64,000 nucleotides of DNA. Source: Physcomitrium patens (lineage: Eukaryota > Streptophyta > Bryopsida > Funariales > Funariaceae). Below are positions 45,649 to 54,703 of this stretch, one piece after another (within the stretch, counting starts at the first letter, position 1; the number at the start of each line of letters is the position of its first letter). A model generated the notes under the pieces. That model saw only the letters and a program-made list of their open reading frames with translations, searched no databases and was not told the DNA's origin. Location: positions 1,889,421-1,953,420 of the forward strand of contig NC_037253.1 of assembly GCF_000002425.4 (NCBI RefSeq). The letters are read 5' to 3'. The translations under genes were made by a program, and so were the position numbers.

Positions 45649-46071
45649 TCATATGTTGAGGAAATCTATGATGCGACGAATTGTATTCGCCACATACTCT
45701 CATCTCTGTTCTCTTCGAAGATGATTGATAGGGCCTCTCAACCATCGGTAGTGTCCCATACCAGGGCGGGAAGACCACCCAGTTATTTGATGATTGTTGA
45801 GGCCTTCGTAACTTCCTTCGAATAGAATATTCGGAACACCATCAGGAGTTGTTCCTACCTCTAGCAAAATCACCAAACATCCAGAGTCCCTTCTCAAATC
45901 GTGATACCAAACGCGTTGTATCTCACCATCTGTTTGAGGAAGAACATGTCATTCTTGAAGATCTTCATCTCGATTGCGTTGTCTTGAAGGTTGTGACAAT
46001 TGTAATGTCTCGTCCGACAGGTCAGCAAACGAAGGTTCTTGAGTTGAATCCGCTGGTTGTTGGCTCTCCAT
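45649..46071 (-). pseudogene. Extra ORF of copy B, two in-frame stops
   Basis: ATG at 46071 to TGA at 45651-45649 is 423 bp, 141 codons, same frame throughout. Stops fall after DEDLQE (about 45974) and after RREQR (about 45697). Otherwise it matches the intact copy C protein closely: MESQQPADSTQEPSF start, LVILLEVGTTPDG, FEGSYEGLNN and HYRWLRGPINHLRREQR. It begins about 95 bp after pol and ends about 40 bp before the 3' LTR. Confidence 0.85.
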
Positions 46072-46165
46072 CTAATTAGCGTCACAAATGCAAAGAAGTT
46101 ACAAACAAGGATAGGAAATTGAATGTTATCTTGCCTCAATCTTGTCTCTTTTATAAGAGAGATTT

Positions 46166-48172
46166 TCATCTTGGTTTTGATGGATGTCGTTGATGAAAAA
46201 CTTTGACTTTAGCTGATGCATTTCCTAGATTCCTGGATGGCTCCCATGTGCGTTCACTAATATCATATCCGCGCCAATGAACAAGATATTTCAGCTTATT
46301 TCGGTGCCGCCTTGAGTCTAATATCTCTTCCACCTCAAATTCTTCATTATTATCTACTTCTATAGGAGGCGGTGGCATTTGTCTTCTTTCTTGTATATCC
46401 ACTGTCTTATATGGTTCAAGAAGAGACACGTCTAATATAGGATGGATCTTCATTGACTCCGGTAGATGTAACCGATATGCAACTGGATTGATCTGTTCAG
46501 AAACAGAAAAGGGGCCAAGCCTACGATAGTCCAACTTGTCACAAGGTCGAGTAGTCTTGATATTGCGACAAAGTAGCCATACCTTATCACCCACGTTGAT
46601 TTGTGGTTGCTCCTTACGATATAGATCTGCGTTTATCTTTTGTCGTTCTTGAGCTTCCTTCAATTGCGTCTTTATTATTGCATGTAACTCTGACAACCGA
46701 TTTGCCATATCTTCTGCTGCAGGATTATCAACTTTTGAAAAATCAAAAGTATCAAGTCCTGGATGATAGCAATAATTGGCAAAGAAAGGTGTTTGTTGCG
46801 TGGAAGAATGTACCGTATTATTATAAGCAAACTCTGCCAATGGCAGAAGGGTTGTCCAATCATCTTGTTGGTAGTTGATAGTACACCTTAAATATTGCTC
46901 CAAGACTTGGTTTACGCGCTCTATTTGTCCATCAGTTTGAGGATGGAAAGCCGAAGATAGCTTTATGTCCACTTTTAAAATCTTGAAAAGGGTCCTCCAA
47001 AATCTTGACACAAATTGAGTTCTCCTATCCGATATGATATCTTTAGGTAATCCATGATAGCGATAAATATTATCAATGAAAAGCTTAGCTGTTTCTTCAC
47101 CTGTGATAGATTTTGTACATGGCACAAAATGTGCCATCTTGGTGAAACGATCTACTATCACAAATATAGAATCATAAGATCTTGAGCTTGGAAGATCTGT
47201 GATGAAATCCATAGAAACAGAAGACCATGGTTGTTCTGGTATAGGTAATGGCTGAAGAAGTCCATAAGGTCGATGTTGAGGAATTTTTGATCTTGAACAA
47301 ATATCACATGATTGTACAAAGTCTTTGACTGACTTCCACATTTGTGGCCACCAAAAATCTCTTGATATGAGTTCCAAAGTCTTATTATATCCAAAGTGCC
47401 CTGCTGCTGGAAAGTCATGACGTGCTTGAAGAACACGCAAACGTGCTTTTCCTTCTGGAACATATAGGCGTCCTTCAAAATATAATAGATTATTCTTGAA
47501 CTCGAACTTAGAAGGATCATGAGACTTGGAAGAATTATTCTCGATATCATAAACAAGAGGGTTTGAGGACATACTAGACTGGATTTGCTTGATAAAAGTT
47601 GAATCAACAGTCAATGTTGATTTCATTGCTCGGAGATGAAATTGCTCCGGTTTCAAGAGTACCATTCTTTGTTGCTCAAAAGCTGCATCTCCTTCTTTTG
47701 GTACAAAATAAGAACGTCTAGATAGGACATCAGACAAACCTTGTTGTTTTCTTGGCCGATAAGTAATAATGAACTCGAATCTTGACAAAGACATACTCCA
47801 ACGAGCTTGACGACGATTCAACATGCGTGCTGACATGAAATACTCGAGGTTCCTGTGATCTGTATACACAGTGACTGGACTAGAAGCGCCTTCTAGATAA
47901 TGACGCCATTCTTCAAAAGAATCCACGATCGCAAGAAGTTCTTTATCGTGGATCTCATAATTGATCTCGGCTGCTGAGAATTTTCTTGAATGAAAAGCTA
48001 TCGGATGAAGTTTGTCATCTGTTCCCATTTGTGATAAAACTGCACCCAAGGCAAAATCTGATGCATCTGTTTCCATAAAAAATGCCTTGAAAAAATCAAC
48101 ACGATATAAGACTGGTGCAGAGACAAACGATGTCTTCAAGGCTTCAAATGCTACTTTCGCTTCTTGATTCCA
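46166..48172 (-). pseudogene. Copy B RNase H, integrase and chromodomain
   Basis: An uninterrupted frame follows the TAA at 48175-48173. RNase H: DASDFALGAVLSQ, KELLAIVDSFEEW, VYTDHRNLEYF. Integrase: H-x-H-C-x2-C zinc finger ending CDICSRSK, core MDFITDLP, DRRTQFVSRFW (usually DRGTQF) and DGQIERVNQVLEQY. C-terminal: GDKVWLLCRNIKT. Chromodomain: FEVEEILDSRR, YLVHWRGYDISERTWEPSRN. Ends KPR, then stop at 46166. The chromodomain should target integration to methylated-histone chromatin, as in chromoviruses; that role is inferred from the family. Confidence 0.92.
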
Positions 48173-49655
48173 TTAGAATTTATCTTTATTAGTCAAGCGT
48201 GTAAGTGGAGCTGCAACTCGTGAGAAATCTTTGATGAAGATCCGATAGTAATTGGCAAATCCCAAGAAACATTGGACATCTCTTACTGTCCTTGGAATCT
48301 TCCAATCCATGATTGTTTGGACTTTCTTAGAATCCATCATGAGACCATCATTTGAAATGATGTATCCTAAATAATCAACTTGAGTAGTGTGAAATACACA
48401 CTTTTCCATCTTGGCGTACAATCCTGCATCTCTAAGTTTTTGTAATACTTGACGAACATGTATTTCATGTTCTTCGACGTTCTTAGAATAGATCAGGATA
48501 TCGTCTAGATAGCAGACGACAAAATTATCTAAGAATTCACGAAATACATCATTCATGAGATGTTGAAAAGCAGCTGGTGCATTCGTCAGTCCAAAGGGCA
48601 TGACATTATATTCGAAATGTCCATACCTAGTTCGAAACGCAGTCTTCCATTCATCTCCTTCTTTGATCCGTACTAGATTATATGCTCCTCTTAGATCTAT
48701 TTTTGTATAGATCTTAGCTTGATTTAACTGGTCAAGGAGTCCTAATATCAAAGGTAATGGATACCTGTTCTTGATTGTGATCTTGTTGAGTCCTCGATAA
48801 TCAACACACATTCGTAAAGATCCATCTTTTTTCTTTACGAATAGAATTGGAGCTCCTGTTGGAGATTTTGAATGGCGTATGAAATTCTTCGCTAAATTCT
48901 CGTCAATATATGTCTTGAGTTCAGCCATCTCATCTTGCGATAAACTGTAAATTGGTCCAAATAGTGGCTGAGTTCCTTCCTTGAGGTCGATTGAACAATC
49001 ATATGGACGATGCTTAGGAAGAATATCTGCATTTTTTTTCTCAAAAACGTCTTGATACTCCTGATATTGACTTGGAATGGCAATTGAAGTCTTTACGTTT
49101 TTAGAAATAGGTGCAGCATAAATAGCAAAAGTTGATCCTTCTTTTGCTGCGTGTATAAATACTTTTGCACCTATCAGTACGGGTTTTACTATACTAGACC
49201 TATAATTTGTTTACTTGGTTGGTAGAACTATTAATAATGCTCTAGGAAAAGTCAAGTTTATGCGAATTCCAATCTATTCGAGGGATATATTTTTCTAGCC
49301 AGGATAAACCTAAAATAACTGGATTGAACGGGGATTTAATTATGTTAAAAGCTATGTAGCTATCATGACCATCTATTGTTACTTTTATAGGATGAGTTTC
49401 ATGGGTGACATCTCGAAAAGACAAGGGACGACTATCTATGACTTCTACATGTACTGGTTTAGGTTTCTGTACAAAGGATATTTTACGACTTTTAACAAAT
49501 TGTTTATCTAAAAAACATGCTGAGGCTCCCGAATCTAATAAAGCAGAGGCTTTGTAATTCTTAGGTCCTAAATATAAGTCTATTATAAAACAAGGAGAGG
49601 GTTCTTAGGAGAGGATAGGACCTTCATTAGGAATTGTACAAGGATCTAGCTGCAC
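48173..49655 (-). pseudogene. Copy B protease and RT, broken
   Basis: RT (48928-48173) is intact as a 251-codon stretch: [42 protein letters not shown], catalytic [20 protein letters not shown]. It ends at DKF followed by TAA (48175-48173). The protease part (49655-48929) is broken: the active-site block LDSGASACFLD lies near 49505-49545, and VILGLSWLEKY lies in a different frame (49424-49242). At least two frameshifts or stops separate protease and RT. Confidence 0.92.
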
Positions 49656-49660
49656 GGTCC

Positions 49661-50665
49661 CTATTGTAGATGGATGAATCCGTTTTCCGACATGTTGTCT
49701 TCTTTGACCGTCGTACCCCTCATTTTATAGTTGCGTCGTTTCTTTGGACAATGTTGAGCAGTGTGCTTAGGTTCTCCGCAATATAAACATAATCCTTCTT
49801 GACGACGACGAATCTTTTCTTGCTCAGTTAGGGGTTTAAAACGTACCGCGTCAATTTGCATGTCTTCTACTTCTGAATGTACGTTTGGCAAAGATGTTGA
49901 TGTTGCCATTGAGTAATAACGTTGAGGTTCCCGTGAATGATTGTCGGATCGAAATTCGAAAAGTTGATTATCACATTTTACCGCAAAATCGATTGCTTGA
50001 CTCAAAGTTTGAGGATCAGGTAAGTTGAGCATCAATTTCTTTACTTCGTATTGCAATCCATAAAGAAATTGAGTGATGAGTGCAGCATCATCCCACTTGA
50101 TGTCAATTGCAAGTTGTCAAAATTGTGAAGCATATACTGTTACTAAGCGATTTCCTTGTCGTAGAATTCAGATCTTATTTGTTGCAACACGAGTTGCATC
50201 GTGTTTACCATACATAGATCGAAACTCCGCCAAAAATGCTTCCAAATTGTCCAATATTAGATTTCGTTGTTCAAGAAAAGAAGAAAACCACGATAATGTA
50301 GAACCAGAAAGTAGAGTGCCAATAAACCTGACTTGTGATCCTGGAGTTGGATAGCTTTGCGGTTGAAGTTCAATTGCCAATTGTACTTGATTGATGAACC
50401 CTCGAAACTTTGATCTCGTACCATCAAATTTCTCAGGTAAGGCAATTCTTGGTTCTCTAGTGCTTATAGGGTGTTGTACAATTGGAGAAGGAATGTGATT
50501 TGTTGTAGATGTTGAAGCTGCTCCGATCATCTCTATATCTCCACTTTCTGCTATTCTTGTTCTTTCCTGTGTTGGTGAATTGAGTTGATGCATCGCAAGC
50601 ATTAACTCCCTCATTTGCTCTTGCATTTGTGCCATTGCGCTCTTCATTTCAACAAGCTCTGCCAT
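49661..50665 (-). pseudogene. Copy B gag, two in-frame stops
   Basis: From the ATG at 50665 (MAELVEMKSAMAQM) to the stop at 49663-49661 is 335 codons in one frame. Two TGA codons interrupt it: at about 50168-50170 (in the place of Arg in KIRILRQG) and within SQFRQL (about 50116). Both fit CGA-to-TGA change, as expected from deamination of methylated CpG. Domains: N-terminal coiled coil, capsid LPEKFDGTRSKFRGFINQ, zinc knuckle CLYCGEPKHTAQHC, intact C-x2-C-x4-H-x4-C. Confidence 0.92.
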
Positions 50666-50877
50666 AATGACACTAAGAAGAAAAATTTGTTTGATATTGC
50701 TCAAGAAAAAAGAAAAGAAAGACTTGATAACAAAGAAGATACTAAGAACAATATCAGTTTAGAAGTGGATAATCCGCAAACTTCTAATATGCTTATGTCT
50801 TGTCAAGAGAAAGGGGTAATCCACTCTTACTTAAGAAAAAACAAAGCTCTGATATTGTAAGTGTACTCTTGTCAATC
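50666..50877 (-). other. Copy B leader with displaced TATCAGAGC motif
   Basis: Minus-strand leader with AGTGGATTACCCC (about 50826-50814) and GCGGATTATCCAC (about 50780-50767) blocks. The TATCAGAGC motif (plus 50846-50854) lies 23 nt inside the LTR edge. Confidence 0.65.
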
Positions 50878-51438
50878 TGTCAAGGACAAGAACTCGATGA
50901 AAAAACAGTTCAGACAAGTAAGCCTTCACTGAAAGAAAAGTAACAAAATATGAATAGTAAGTATGTATATTGAAAAGAGAAACTAGAATGGCTATTGCCA
51001 AAAGACAAGAAAACTAGAGACCTTTGAAACTAGACTAGAAGCAAGAAAGGAGTTGACAAGAGTGAAGAAGCCTTCACTCTTGTCTCTATATATACTATCT
51101 AACTAGGGGCTACGTGCCGACGTTCTATAGGACCTCCAATATGTGTTGACTTTGTAGGACACATGCCTTGACTTATAAGGCAAGTTTTTCTACGTGTGGG
51201 CCACATAGTTAGCTTGATCTTCAAGCTAACAACATTTGTGGCACATGGCCAACTTGTTGACCACGTTTCTAATCCAAAAAGTCAATTAAAGACACCTATG
51301 AAGTCAAAGCAGCGTCTAGGAAGTTTCTAGGAAGCTTCTATATTAAATATTATAGAATCAACTTACTTTTATCTACTTTTACTTACTTCTACCTATTTCT
51401 ATATGTAATTATTAGCTTACATGATTATGGCCTTGACA
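50878..51438 (-). repeat. 5' LTR of copy B, 561 bp
   Basis: Same ends and length as 45047-45607. The minus-strand TATA box lies at about 51087-51096. Confidence 0.95.
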
Positions 51439-51443
51439 TCTTT
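51439..51443 (+). repeat. Target site duplication TCTTT, right
   Basis: Identical to 45042-45046. Confidence 0.85.
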
Positions 51444-51592
51444 AGTCTTATTTCAAGTCTTTCTTATTTTCTTGTCTTTGATAATAGCCATTCTAATTTC
51501 AATATTACAATAGTTTCAAGTAAATATGTATTTTTTCCAAGTGACACCAGAAAAAATTAAATTTTTATTTATTTTAGATTCATATCCTTGAT
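51444..51592 (+). repeat. Older D-subfamily LTR, right part
   Basis: Continues 44655-45046: AGTCTTATTTCAAGTCTT, TTTGATAATAGCCATTC, CAAGTGACACCAG and the end TCATATCCTTGATA, as in 43277 and 60255. Confidence 0.75.
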
Positions 51593-51834
51593 AGAAACAT
51601 TATTAAAGCACACTACAATAAATAAAGTGTATATTTTATTATAAATGTATACTTTAATATTTCATAAAGAACATTGTAATATATAATATAAATTTAGAAT
51701 AATTTGTGATACAAATTATAAAAATTATGGTGGAATTAGCAAAAACTATAATATCATGTAATAGATAGTAAGTTGTAGTGGTAGTAGTAAAAATTACAGT
51801 ACCATTAATAATATCCTATTTATCTATCATAAAA

Positions 51835-51879
<45 letters not shown>

Positions 51880-52268
51880 AATAAATGACATCATAGTTTT
51901 TATTTTAGATATTTTAAAAAATTATAAAAGTTGACTTAATTAATAATTTAATTTTAATCATTACTTATTAATTTTATATTTTAAATTTAATTTATTTCGA
52001 ATATATGAGTGGATTTTGATTGTATTATTAAAATTTTATTTAGATATGTCTAAAATTTTACAAAATATGATTTATTTATTTTTATAATTTATTTTTATTT
52101 TTATTATTATTTATTTTATTTTATTTGATTAGATAGTAAATTTAGTCAAAGCTATATCTTTGCAAGTTTCAAGGGAGGGAACTAAAAGAGTGTAGCATCT
52201 CTTTTAAATGAATCTTTGCTTCAAATTATATTATGTAGATGATATTTTCAATAGCCATTGCTATATGG
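51593..52268. other. AT-rich spacer
   Basis: No gene. An AT run of about 32 bp at 51841-51873 and T/A-rich stretches near 52070-52130. Confidence 0.6.
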
Positions 52269-52710
52269 TATCATGGACATACGCATGCAAGCCAAAAATT
52301 ACATATATAAATAGGTAGAAGTAAGTAAAAGTAGATAAAAGTAAGTTAATTCTATAATATTTGCTATAGAAGCATCCTAGAAGCTGCTTTGACTTTATAG
52401 GTGTCTCTAATTGACTTTTTGGATTAGAAACATGGTCAGCAAATTGGCCATGTACCACACATGTTGTTAGATTGAAGACCAAGCTAACTATGTGGCTCAC
52501 ACGTAGAAAAACTTGCCTTATAAGTCAAGGCATGTATCCTACAAAGTCAACACATATTAGAGGTCTTATAGAACATTGCCACATTGTCATATTACATGTT
52601 GTTTTGCTCAAGAATGCACTAGACACCTAGCTGTGGAAGGTGAGATTGTGTTTCATAAGTAGCTAAAAATTCCTAATAGGTTTTGTCCATACAAGAACTT
52701 GATAAAGACA
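52269..52710 (+). repeat. LTR of element E with a different U5 part
   Basis: The first 320 bp follow the 561-bp LTR (ACATATATAAATAGGTAG, TAGAAGCATCCTAGAAGCTG, GACTTTATAGGTGTC). At 52587 this is replaced by about 100 bp of the dispersed repeat edge (TCATATTACATGTTG, then CTAGACACC-type sequence) before the terminal GAACTTGATAAAGACA. Confidence 0.65.
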
Positions 52711-52929
52711 AATTGACATATTGACAAGAATACACTTACAATATTAAAGCTTTGATTAATCTTAATTAAGAATGGATTATTACTTTTTTTTGATAAGACA
52801 TAAGCATATTAGAAGTTACAGATTACCCTCTTCTAAATTGATATTGTCCTTAGTATTTTCTTTAATCGCAAGTCCTCTCTTCTATTTGTCTTGAACAATA
52901 TTAGACATATTTTTTTTCTAAGTGTTATC
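52711..52929 (+). other. Leader of element E
   Basis: Has AATGGATTATTAC, CAGATTACCCTCTTCTAAAT and the ATTAAAGC counterpart of the TATCAGAGC motif. Confidence 0.55.
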
Positions 52930-53257
52930 ATGGCAAAACTTGTTGTGGAGTCTTTTTGAATTTTGCTCTAAGAATTTTATAAGTGTACTTCAATGATACT
53001 ATACTTTAATGGCAACACCAACATCTGTTCAGCACATACATTTAGAAGTAGAGGATATGCAAATTGATGCAATATGTTTCAAACTTCTTATTGAGCAAAA
53101 AAAGACTTGTCGTTGTAAGGAAGGATTATGCTTGTATTGTGGAGAACCTAAATACACTGCTCGACATTGCTCAAAGAAGCGACGCAATCATAAAATGAGG
53201 AGTACGGCTATCAAAGAAGATAGCATATCAGAAAACAAATTTTTCCAACTACAATAA
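52930..53257 (+). pseudogene. gag remnant of element E with zinc knuckle
   Basis: An ATG at 52930 (MAKLVVES, counterpart of MAELVEMKS) is followed by a large deletion of the capsid. The 3' end is an 82-codon open stretch with CLYCGEPKYTARHC, a complete CCHC knuckle, followed by a basic KKRRNHKMRS tail. Confidence 0.8.
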
Positions 53258-53261
53258 GAAT

Positions 53262-53614
53262 TGTGTGGCTGGAATCTTGTACAACACCTGGTAAAGATCC
53301 TATTCTCTCCTTAGAACCCTCTCCTTATTTTACGATAAATGTTATTCTAAAATCTAAACATCTTAAAGCCTTTACCTTGTTAGATTCAGGAGCCTCAGCA
53401 TATTTCTTAGATGAAGAATTTGCTAAAAAATATAGTATACTTTTAGTGAAGAAAACTAAACTTGTTCATGTGAAGTCATAGATGGTCGTCTGTTGTCTTT
53501 AAGAGATGTTATTCATAAAATTATTTCTATAGAAATAACAACAAATGGTCATAGTAGCTTTGTAATATTTAATTTCATTAGATCTCCTTTTAATTTAATC
53601 ATTTTAGGTTTATC
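53262..53614 (+). pseudogene. Protease fragment of element E
   Basis: TLLDSGASAYFLDEEFAKKY keeps the D-S-G active site. A frame change after VHVKS precedes SLRDVIHKIISIEITTNGHS-like sequence, and the block stops at IILGLS. Confidence 0.8.
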
Positions 53615-54144
53615 TGTCAAAGACAAGAACTCGATGAAAGCTAAAGAGTAAGTGAGACTTTTCTCAAAAAGAAATAGGACAAAATAGAAATATGTATATT
53701 AAGAAAGAAACTGGAATGGCTATTGCCAAAATACAAGAAAACTAGAGACCCTTGAAACTAGACTAGAAGCAAGAAAGGAGTTGACAAGAGTGAAGAGGGC
53801 TTCACTCTTGCCTCTATATATACTATCTAACTAGAAGCCACGTGGCGATGTTCTATAAGACCTCCAATATATGTTGACTTTCTAGGCCACATGCCTTTGC
53901 TTGCAAGGCAAGTTTTCTATGGATGGACCACGTAGTTAGCTTGTTCTTTAAGCTTCCAACATGCGTGGCACATGGCTAACTTGTTGACCAAGTTTCTAAC
54001 CTAAAAGTCAACTATAGACTCCTATAAAGTCAAAGCAGCGTCTATGAAGCTTCTAAGAAGCTTCTCTAGAAGATATTACACAATTAACCTACTTTTACAT
54101 ACTTTTATCTATTCATATAGGTAATTATATGTATGTCCGTGACA
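53615..54144 (-). repeat. 3' LTR of copy C, 530 bp
   Basis: Minus strand starts TGTCACGGACATACATATA. Contains the G-box GCCACGTGGC at 53837-53846, just upstream of the minus-strand TATATATAG box (about 53814-53822). Compared with 59418-59947, positions 53790-54144 are almost the same, but 53615-53789 differ strongly. Confidence 0.92.
53837..53846 (-). promoter_or_regulatory. G-box palindrome upstream of the LTR TATA box
   Basis: GCCACGTGGC, a perfect 10-bp palindrome with the CACGTG core bound by plant bZIP and bHLH factors; about 15 bp upstream of the minus-strand TATA box. The other LTR has it at 59640-59649; copy B has one mismatch. Confidence 0.65.
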
Positions 54145-54156
54145 TTACCCCCCCTT
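54145..54156 (-). promoter_or_regulatory. Polypurine tract of copy C
   Basis: Minus strand AAGGGGGGGTAA directly before the 3' LTR start. Confidence 0.75.
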
Positions 54157-54185
54157 CTAGGGACGAGTTCCACGAGGAGCGGTGA

Positions 54186-54608
54186 TTATATATTGAGAAA
54201 ATCTAATATGCGGCGAATTGTATTTGCTACATACTCTGATCTTTGTTCTCTTCGAAGATAGTTGATGGGTCCTCTTAGCCATCGATAGTGTCCCATTCCA
54301 GGGCGAGAAGACCACCCTGTTATTTGATCACTGTTGAGGCCTTCATAACTTCCTTCAAATAATACATTTGAAACACCATCAGGAGTCGTTCCTATCTCCA
54401 ATAATATCACCAAACATCGAGAATCTCTTCCAAGGTCGTGATACAAAACGCGTTGTATCTCACCATCTATTCGAGGAAGAACATGTCGTTCTTGAGGGTC
54501 TTCATCTCGGTTGCGTCGTCTTGAAGGTTGTGACAATCGCAATGTCTCATCCGGTAAGTCAACAAACGAAGGTTCTTGAGTTGAATCCGCTGGTTGTTGG
54601 CTCTCCAT
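54186..54608 (-). CDS. Extra ORF between pol and 3' LTR, intact, 140 aa, unknown function
   Basis: ATG at 54608, TGA at 54188-54186, no internal stop. It starts 95 bp after the pol stop and ends about 40 bp before the 3' LTR, in the same sense as pol. Residues 1-30 are Ser/Gln/Pro-rich (MESQQPADSTQEPSF), 30-60 strongly charged (SRRRNRDEDPQER), 60-85 contain a likely beta-rich stretch LVILLEIGTTPDG, then FEGSYEGLN. The best conserved part is the C-terminus, HYRWLRGPINYLRREQRSEY and VANTIRRILDFL, likely helical. There is no signal peptide, membrane segment, zinc motif or nuclease motif. It may be expressed from a subgenomic or spliced transcript; that is a guess. Homologues at 17445, 40864, 44191 and 45649. 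Confidence 0.85.
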   Translation of the reverse strand: MESQQPADSTQEPSFVDLPDETLRLSQPSRRRNRDEDPQERHVLPRIDGEIQRVLYHDLGRDSRCLVILLEIGTTPDGVSNVLFEGSYEGLNSDQITGWSSRPGMGHYRWLRGPINYLRREQRSEYVANTIRRILDFLNI

Positions 54609-54703
54609 CTAATTAGCGTCACAAAATGCAAAGAAGTTACAAACAAGGATAGGAAATTGAATGTTATCTTGCCTCAATCTTGTCTGTTTTATAAGAGAGG
54701 TTT

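Larger units (their letters stand above)
45047..51438 (-). mobile_element. Ty3/gypsy family A copy B, complete (6.39 kb)
   Basis: Two 561-bp LTRs (45047-45607 and 50878-51438), TG...CA ends on the minus strand, and identical 5-bp flanking duplications TCTTT. By eye the LTRs differ at roughly a dozen sites (about 2 percent). The internal region runs, on the minus strand, leader, gag (50665-49661), protease-RT, RNase H-integrase-chromodomain, extra ORF (46071-45649), purine tract. Coding is damaged by a few C-to-T type stops and frameshifts in the protease. It lies inside an older LTR. Confidence 0.97.
52269..53614 (+). mobile_element. Family A-type element E, 5' part only
   Basis: Plus-strand LTR (52269-52710), leader (52711-52929), deleted gag, zinc knuckle (53009-53257) and protease (53262-53614). 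It ends in the middle of the protease motif IILGLS at 53614, where the copy C LTR begins. Its continuation is not found on the other side of C, where a bare LTR fragment (59948) lies instead. Confidence 0.8.

Noticed and set aside
47158-47607. 149-codon minus-strand open stretch (and its twin at 55696-56145)
   Set aside because: Alternative frame of the integrase coding sequence in copies B and C; similarity between the two only reflects the shared element.
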